DNA of 64,000 nucleotides from Pomphorhynchus laevis (lineage: Eukaryota > Acanthocephala > Palaeacanthocephala > Echinorhynchida > Pomphorhynchidae): NCBI GenBank assembly GCA_012934845.2, contig WNNJ02003860.1, positions 1 to 64,000 of the forward strand, read 5' to 3'. The notes beneath the pieces were generated by a model. It saw only the letters and a program-made list of their open reading frames with translations, did no database searches and was not told where the DNA came from. Numbering within the stretch: the first letter of the stretch is position 1; every line of letters begins with the position of its first letter. The position numbers and the translations under genes are program-made. This document shows, piece by piece, positions 56,705 to 64,000 of the stretch.

Positions 56705-59695
56705 TTTTGGGCCGCTAGGTCCCAGTCGAGTAAGTATTAAACTGACACCTATTGCCAATTTGACTCTTCGTGGAGCGTCCCAAGCAACGGATGTTCGACA
56801 TTCGACGATCAACGGCTAAATAATTGCCCGGCTTGCATCAGTCGTAGGGATAGTCTTTTCATAGACTATCTCAGATCCCTCTGATGACTCCATCGACGGA
56901 AAAGACAATGAGCGAAATGGTAGAAGAGAGCCACGGAGGCCTGTTTGCTTACAATAGCGATGTTGGATCATCAAAGGATATCGGGAACGGGAGATTACCG
57001 AAAATCAAACGAAGACAATGAAAATGACAAGCAAGAAATTTATAAAATATAAATCAAATGCAAAGAACAACATTCAACTTACCACTGACCGGTGGAGTTT
57101 TCATTGCCGAGTGCCGTGTGACCAGGCATCTGTACGGATACAGCGAAAGAGACATCGACATCCAAAGCGGACTAGCATTCATGTAGGAACGTGGATTGTC
57201 ATCTCGCTGGCGGAGCAAGAACCAGAATTAGTTATAGAGATGGTTTGCTTCAGTCTTGAAATAGTCGGAGTGACTTCTCTTCACTATTCTGAAATTGGAA
57301 CTAAGCTTTTGGATCAAGGTTGGACCTTGAACAATTCGGGAGTTACCAACGGAAAGCGACGACAGGCAGGTGAAGGGATACTTACAAGCCCCGGCTGTAG
57401 TTCGTAGTAGAGAGGTTTAATCCAGTGAAAAAAAGGTTGGCGTCTTTATGACTTATAGTCAAGGAGCGAAAGGGGATAACTGTTGTGTGTACGTATGCTC
57501 CCAACATTATCTCGGAATACGCAGCCTTCGTGAAAGATCTTCATGCTCTGCTTGATAGTACTCCTGTTGGAGATTCCCTTGTTCTAGTAAGTGACTTCAT
57601 TACTCATATTGGTAGCGACAGCAGCACTTGGAAGAGAGTGTTGGGGAGGAACGGACTCTTTAATCTAAATGCGAGTGGTGTTGAATTATTGCACTTTTGT
57701 TCGCGTAGCAATTTGTGCATAATCAACACCATGTTTGAGCATAAGGAGATTCATAGATGCACATGGCATCAAGATTCTCTCAGTCAAAGATCAATGATCG
57801 ATTTTGTAATCGTTTTATCTGATCTGCGACGTTATGTTCTGGACACTCGTCTGAAGAGAGAAGCTCAGCTATCAAACGATCACTACCTTGTAGTTAGTAA
57901 ACTTCGATATAAGGACCGGATGCTAGACAAGCATGGTAAACCCAAACGTTGTGCGAGAGCGTGCTGGGAGCGTCTAGCATATGATTCTATCAAAGAACGT
58001 TTTTCCGGCTACATCCAATAGGACTTCTCTCTTTTACCAGAAGTGGTGATGAGTATTGATCAGGAATGGGAGATGTTCAGATCCTCGCTTGCCAAAGAAA
58101 CTGTGAAAAGTGGTGGCTTGAAGCATTATGTACTTGTCGCGGAGGAAATACTCGAACTACTTGGTGGACACCAACAGTTAGAGATTTTGTCCAACAGAAG
58201 TAGCTGGCTTATAAGGCAACTTTGTCAGATAAATCAGAGGAAGCTGTAGGCAAGTACCGAAGAGCGAAGAGAGCTTCATCTCGAGCAGTTACTGAAGCGA
58301 AGAAGGCGGCTTGGGAGTAGTTTGAGAGCACTTATAACTTGATTACAGGTAAGCTTTAAAGATGTTCTGGAGGACAATCAGCAACCTTCCTGTTGGAAAG
58401 CAGAAAACTCCTCAAACTGTCTATGACAGGAGAGGATCTATTCTGACTGACATTGAAGAAATTCTTGGTTTTTGGAAAGATCATTTAAAGAGTGTCCTTA
58501 ATCTGATGGATATGCCTTCTCTTGTAGAAGTAGAGCCTTTAGAACCAACGAAAGAGCTTATCTCTTTGGAAGAAGTCATTGCTGTTTTTAAAAACTTTGT
58601 AATGGCAAGTCGTCTGGAGTAGACGAGATTCAACCTGAAGCGTTAAAGGCTCTCGACGTTGTTGCCATGAAGTGGCTAATACGGATCTTCAATGTTGCAT
58701 GGAAGTCGGGCAAGGTTCTTAGTTAGTGGCGAACTGTGGTGGTACCGATCTTTAAAAATGGTGACCGAAGCGTATGTTCCAATTATCGGGGCATTACTCT
58801 TCTTACCCAAACTTGTAAGCTATTTGCTAGGATTATTGAGTTAAAGATACGGCCTATAGTTGAGGGACAGTTGCAAGAGGAGCACTGCGGCTTTCGTCCA
58901 TGTCGTGGAACTACGGATCAGCTATTTATTCTCTCAACTAATTTTGAACGGTCATGGGAGTTCGCCCGACCGGTCTACATGTGTTTTGTAGATTTGGAGA
59001 AGGCGTTCGACCGAGTACTGCTAGTGAGGTTGTGGAAGGTACTAAAGGAGTATGGAGTACCACACTATCTTCTGGTAGCTGTGGCTTCTCTGTATGAACA
59101 AAGTATGAGTTGTGTTCGCGTTCTAGGTAGGAAGTCCGAATCATTTCCAGTATGCGTTAGGCTACGTCAGGGTTGTCCTTTGTTTACACTTTTGTTCCTT
59201 GTTTACATAGACAAAATTTCGAGACGAACTGCTCTGACGGATGTCGGTCTTCAGTTCGGTTCCATCAGGATATCATCTCTGCTTTTTGCATATGACGTTG
59301 TTTTTTGGACTCTTGTCCTGATGGCTTACAATGCCTACTAGATCGATTCACGATGGAATGCCAATCGGCAGGGTTGTTGGTTAGTACCTCCAAGACTGTA
59401 TCTATGTGCTCGTCTCGGATAAAGAGTGCCAATGTCAATCCGGATTGGAGAAAATGCTCTTCCTGATGATGAGGATTTCAAGTATCTTGGGGTGTTGTTC
59501 TCGAGGAATTGCAGGAACATCATGGAGATTGAGAAGCGGATTTGTGCAGCTAACGCTGCAATGCGTTCTCTGTACAAGTCTGTCGTGGTAAAGCGGGAGT
59601 TAATTCTTAGGGCGAAGCTTTCGGTTTACAACGCACTCTTAGTTCCTATCTTAATCTTTGATCATGAGATTTGGGTTATGACCTAAAGGATAATA
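56705..59695 (+). mobile_element. RTE/Rex3-like LINE with endonuclease and reverse transcriptase (copy B)
   Basis: In order: IHVGTWIVISLAEQEPELVI and LEIVGVTSLHYSEIGTKLLD (57180-57330, start of the apurinic-type endonuclease); VCTYAPNIISEYAAFVKDLH, SLVLVSDFITHIGSD (GDFNAH-like, G and N changed), GRNGLFNLNASGVELLHFCS, CTWHQDSLSQRSMIDFVIV and SNDHYLVVSKLR (57485-58021); linker to 58620; then VVPIFKNGDRSVCSNYRGIT, QEEHCGFRPCRGTTDQLFIL, MCFVDLEKAFDRV, RLRQGCPLFTLLFLVYIDKI and SSLLFAYDVVF (58736-59341, FADD changed to FAYD); EDFKYLGVLFS and VVVKRELILRAKLSVYNALL. Truncated at ~59695. Endonuclease and polymerase motif changes plus several frame changes make it inactive. Confidence 0.9.
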
Positions 59696-59719
59696 TCTCG
59701 GTGTCGGTTTCTACACTAT

Positions 59720-61090
59720 TACAATGTTCACATTAAAAATTGCAAGAATGTATCTAATTTCGTTGTGACTTATCGATGTTAAACATCTGTCTTGCATGAG
59801 AACGCATGACTTATTATCATTGGTAAATAACATTTGCAACGACGTTTATTCCAACTTTCTAAATATCATCCACATCGTTTTGCTAGCGCATTCGTGAATT
59901 TATTATTTGATGGATTAAAACATTCATGTTCAATTAGTAATGTAGAAAGCTAAAGAGATTATCTTTTTCACATGCATGATCCACTGCTTTAACCTTCTCA
60001 CATTCAGCATATTTCATAACTAAATCAATCCGATTTCTTTACTTAGATTTTTTGGCTAAGGATATGTTTTAGCAACTGTATGCTGAAGGGTTCTTAATCC
60101 ATTAATAGTTTAATCTATTAGATAGATTTTACACATTTGCCGAGAACTTTTGTATTCAATTGCTTCTGAAAAAATCGTATCACAGATACCGATACAACCT
60201 CATAAGAAATATGAAATCTCTGTTTGAGTTAAAGTTGGGAATGAACTTATCAACCAATGTCTGCTGAAATTCAGCTACTTCATCCATGGTCATTCTAGAG
60301 ATACGAAGGAAGTATAACCATTTTCATTGTACCGAGTGACCCAGTCCAGAAAATGACACGTGACGATCTAGATGACTAGCTTCAATTAAACTCTTAATTT
60401 AGTATATCTATCTTTTGACTTTAACCCATATTATGTTATACACTGTATCCGACCTTCCTATTGTGCAACCCTTAACCTCAATATTTAAAGTACTAATCAA
60501 CAATTATTCTCTAAGGGTTCCTAAATTCAAGTGATTATCCTCATGAAGTTGTAGCTTTGTTTTCGAGGGATTCACAAAATATTCGAATTTCGGCACTACG
60601 TCCCGATCCCACGTCAGGGATCTCAATGTCTCACAATGCATTGAGATTCCTGATGCTGTCAACAAAATTGACATCGTTGGCATACCATCTCTGAAATATA
60701 TTTGGAATCTTATTTTGAATTCAGCTTATTAATGTAAGAGTCGAAACTGCAAAAGCAGCATAACCAAAATATCTCTTTGCGTGAAACCTTCTTACGACAG
60801 TATTGAACTAGTACCGATAAACAAAGTGGCTGATTGTGAGTATATATAGGAAATAAATTTGTTGAGAGCAGAACTAACGATCTTTATGATTGCAAGGGCC
60901 ACCTTTCGATTAATTGAATTAAACGCATTTGTAGCACCTATTGGAAGTAGCCCACTATCTAAACTTGAATGAAACGCATCTGATAGAGAATAAACAGCAA
61001 ATTCAATATCGTTTCGTTGCGATACTCAAAGTTAAACATTTCATTTGGTTTTTCGTCGGATTTAATATTACTTTGTTAATAATCCTTCGA
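59720..61090 (-). pseudogene. Reverse-transcriptase element fossil (same family as 12.93-15.30 kb)
   Basis: Minus strand shows pieces of the family with ATNAFNSINRKVALA, SEGFTQRDI, WYAND, PKFEYFVNPSKTKLQL and FQQTLVDKFIPN, matching LVDASNAFN..NR, QEGTTQGDPLAM, WYADD, FGYFPN.SKT.L and the RFIPN block known for this family. Heavily decayed, older-looking than the first copy. A small extra fragment of the same element lies at 61485-61545 (GGATTCACAAAATATCAGAA). Confidence 0.6.
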
Positions 61091-61099
61091 TCTACTTGA

Positions 61100-62390
61100 C
61101 ATATTCCTATAGAACGAATTCATGTGTTTTTCTTTTGGACTATTAGTCGTTTGGCCATGACTATTTATATTATATTATTATAATATCGACTTTTGCGACA
61201 TAATATTATTATAATATTAATAATATATTATTAATATATTAAATATATAATATATTTGTAAATTACATATATTTTACCCTCATTTTTTGCATAATATTTG
61301 TCACATAATATTTGGATTTGTTCAACTTATCTGAAATTAATAATTAATGAAGATTATTTATCGATATTTAATCCGATATTAAACTTTTATCAGATTTAAA
61401 GATAATTAAAAATTATCTATTTTTTCAAAAAAGTTCAATTTTTAGATTTTAAATTTAGTATTTTATGACATATTTTATATATTTGAAGCAGTAACTTTGT
61501 TTTCAATGGATTCACAAAATATCAGAATTTCGGTTCTACGCCCAGAAGAAATTAATAATTATTATAAATTAATAATTAAATAATAAATAATTAAACAATT
61601 ATAAATAATAAGTAATTGTTATAAGATTTATAATATGTCACATATTATTTAACACAATTTCTTATTGGATTTGTTCAGCTTATAGTTATCATACTCTAAT
61701 CTGATATATTTTAGATTATAGTTATCGATCTTCAATCTGATATTAAACTTTTATCTTAACTTTAAAAAATTATCTTTAAAAAGTTTATTTGTTAGATTTA
61801 AAAAGTTTTATTTTATGACATGAATCGTTCAATAACGTTTTCTATTTATAAAACCAAAATTCTATAAATCAGATCAGCTAACTGAGTCTACGTATTTTAT
61901 ACTATTTATAAATTTAAAATAATTTTAAATCAAATATATAATTATTAATAATCAATATTTCAGTGATCCTGTGTGTCGTCAAAATTTTGGTAATAAATAA
62001 CAATAATCTCAGAAATTATTTATTAATGCCCACTGCAGCCTCTCGGATTGCGGCTGAAAGCAAAATATGCAGTATTTACAGTAAAAACAAAATGTTAAAA
62101 TATTAATCGCGACTTGCAGGTGAAATTATACTTGTAGGCTCCTTATCTGTGACTTAAGGATATTTGCTATTTTGACCGTTTGATAGTATCAGACTGCATA
62201 TTAATATTGAGAGATTATGGTTTGATCTACAGGTTGTGAATCGATTTTACTAAGCGGAATTGTAGAAAGTGGATAAGAGAATACATGCCAGATATTTAGA
62301 CATTGTAGTCTACTGAATTTGCAGCGACAACGTTCATGTCATAGAATGTAAATAGTGCACAGCTTGTCGTGATAACCGTGAAGTTAGGCG
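61100..62390. other. AT-rich spacer with one R tail
   Basis: Mostly A/T. 61865-61960 carries the R tail in reverse (GATCAGCTAACTGAGTCTAC). No gene seen. Confidence 0.55.
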
Positions 62391-62399
62391 CAAATGATG

Positions 62400-63015
62400 A
62401 TAAGTCTTTTGATGGTTTTAGGTTGCTGCCAAATTAGTTGTAGGCGATTGGCTGCTGTGGTGGATTCAGGTTATACGGCATTGATCTTTTTTATGTACTC
62501 TTAAAAGTGCTGCTAGAAGGCCAATGATTCGAATAAGCAGAGACGTTGGTAGTCAATTGATAGAGGTTGGACGGACGTTAGCGCAGAAATCGGAGTCGAG
62601 TGCATTTTTTGGTGACAAGCCGCGTATCGTTTTGACGAAATGCCATTTACAGAAGTCGAGTTGTTTAAAGTTGTAAATCTAAAAGTCAGACCAGATGACT
62701 GAAAGCGCATAAGTTATCATCGGTTCTAACATCCTTTAAAGAAACAAGTGCACCTTGTAAGGATAAACTAGGCAGTTTTCTATAAGCAAAAATAGATGAA
62801 ATGATCTTACAAGCTTTTTGTTCTAGGAACAAACTAAATTGCCAAGTAGAGGTTAGATAAACGGCACAATATTTGTACGTATTGACGAATTCTATAGGTT
62901 CAGTGTTTAATGATAACTTGTCAGTTAAGGCTACGCGACTATTACGACGAAATTTCAAGGCTTGGGTTTTTAGTGTGTTGATAATAATGTCATTTTTGCA
63001 ACATTCCACTCATCT
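62400..63015 (-). mobile_element. LINE reverse-transcriptase 3' fragment
   Basis: Minus strand 62686-63009 reads NDIIINTLKTQALKFRRNSR, LSLNTEPIEFVNTYKYCAVY and SIFAYRKLPSLSLQGALVSL, the palm-thumb junction of a LINE polymerase (W...N.L.IN..KT..LKF, IE.V..YKYLGV.L). Downstream, in other frames, RLCLFESLAF. Short and broken; distinct from the other LINEs here. Confidence 0.7.
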
Positions 63016-63800
63016 CCCTTATTTTCAATATACTCGCTTTAATTTCATCAACATTTTTATTTTACATGCTATTTTCTGTTTTCTTGTTCGTTCTTCTACG
63101 TGGGCTTGTAAGCGCGCATAGGCGTGCATTTTTTATTTGAAATAAATAAAATCTTCATTTTATCAGAGATTCCCTATTTAATGTATTTCTGCTTTAATTC
63201 TCTTGACTTTGAACTATTCAGAATTGAAAAAAAAAGAATGTTTGTTAAAACTACGGTGTTTTCGGATGAAACTTAAATCGTGATCTTGGAAATTACTGTC
63301 TTACTAATCAGAGTTTGCAGAAGTTTTACATATTATTGTTGCCAAGCATTCATTAACAACATGTTATGGCTGGTAATCTTGTCTACATTTTGCAGTATCG
63401 TCTTATTAAAGTAAGTTGTAGAAGAGTATGCTGTCTTTCCATATCCTCTGTTGGACTTGAAGTTTTTATGTCAGATGTGAAGCTTTTTGAAATAATCTTT
63501 AGGGAATGAAGGATGTTTTCTATTCCAATTGGCTCAAACAAATGAATTTGTATAGGGGAGTTTTTTATCCTTTTCTATTTTATGGGAAATACCTTCACCG
63601 GGGTTTCTCCCATAATTGTTGTCTTTACTACAGAAACCCTTGCATGTTGAACATACATTTATAACAAATAGGGAAAGTGAACTGTTCTGTTTTTATTGCC
63701 TTTACTTTAATAAAAGTGTCCATCAAGTTTATAAATCCCTACTTTTCAAGGATATCAGCATTATCCTTATTTTATAAATTGATTGTTCACTCATATTGGA
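63016..63800. other. Spacer, no gene recognised
   Basis: Short open frames on both strands without recognisable domains. On the minus strand near 63.62-63.70 kb there is a frame reading KTEQFTFPICYKCMFNMQGF, followed in another frame by a CSKDNNYGRNPGEG stretch; I could not assign it. Confidence 0.4.
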
Positions 63801-63802
63801 TT

Positions 63803-63951
63803 ATTTATTAGTGGAGAGAGTGAAGAAAATATTTATTTAATCTCGAATGTTCAATAGCCTACTGATATCATCATCAGGATTGATGATAGCAGTAGGCTAT
63901 TGAAAATTCGAGATTAAATAAATATTTTCTTCACTTTCTCCACTAATAAAT
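63803..63951. repeat. 149 bp long inverted repeat (hairpin)
   Basis: Left arm ATTTATTAGTGGAGAGAGTG ... GAATGTTCAATAGCCTACTG, right arm its near-perfect complement CAGTAGGCTATTGAAAATTC ... CACTAATAAAT, about 60 bp each with very few mismatches. The 25-base centre also contains ATCATCATC/GATGAT. No ORF. It may be a MITE or a transcript-level hairpin. Confidence 0.9.
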
Positions 63952-64000
63952 TATCCTTATTAGTAGATCCGAATGCAACAGGTATACTATTCTTCCCTGT

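Noticed and set aside
63600-63780. Exon of an unknown gene with a cysteine-rich reading on the minus strand
   Set aside because: The pieces are in different frames, no splice sites fit well and no family is recognised.

Overview
The window is AT-rich nuclear DNA from an invertebrate animal. It holds one clear spliced gene for mitochondrial Lon protease, with GT-AG introns as short as 44-53 bp, and a dense bed of mostly broken transposable elements. No prokaryotic gene organisation is visible. The sequence does not let me name the species; an AT-rich invertebrate with very short introns fits.

Layout. 1-9.0 kb: the 5' two thirds of a LONP1 gene on the minus strand (12 exons seen, reading frame unbroken across all splice sites, gene running off the left edge at the Walker A exon), with a LINE scrap and several perfect palindromes in its introns. 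9.1-12.9 kb: short palindromic, MITE-like repeats and a LINE scrap. 12.9-22.7 kb: a row of reverse-transcriptase elements in both orientations (a fossil of uncertain clade, an L2/CR1-like LINE, a LINE ORF1 remnant, an RTE/Rex3-like LINE and a third LINE). 23.0-30.1 kb: a LINE ORF1 copy followed by about 22 tandem units of a ~296 bp repeat. 30.1-33.9 kb: a nearly complete but decayed Jockey/R1-like LINE, whose ORF1 relatives recur at 23.0-23.7, 34.4-35.0 (open, 191 codons) and 38.5-39.0 kb. 35.5-40.5 kb: a CR1-like LINE, duplicated endonuclease scraps, a second L2/CR1-like LINE and a palindromic element.

41.6-43.6 kb: a decayed ZBED5-type hAT transposon. 44.1-44.8 kb: an intact single-exon ORF for a secreted or type I membrane protein with paired CX3C motifs, the only other likely host gene. 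45.2-51.6 kb: a MITE-like palindrome, hairpins, microsatellites, an AT-rich dispersed repeat (called R here), a LINE 3' scrap and a ~150 bp tandem repeat. 51.8-54.9 kb: a second ZBED-type hAT with terminal inverted repeats, split by a nested 835 bp element that has its own inverted repeats, a 7 bp target duplication, an H2C2 zinc-finger ORF and a tRNA-like stretch. 55-64 kb: more R repeats, a long RTE/Rex3-like LINE, a second copy of the reverse-transcriptase fossil, another LINE scrap and a 149 bp inverted repeat.

Apart from Lon and the 44 kb ORF there is little sign of cooperating genes. The most unusual signals are (i) the large 296 bp array placed directly upstream, in the sense of transcription, of a LINE ORF1 and abutting the 3' end of a related LINE, which looks like 5'-UTR monomers of an ORF1-only element; (ii) hammerhead-ribozyme-like half cores (CUGANGA, hairpin, GAAA) conserved in two unrelated palindromic repeat families; and (iii) the nested H2C2/tRNA-like element in the hAT.
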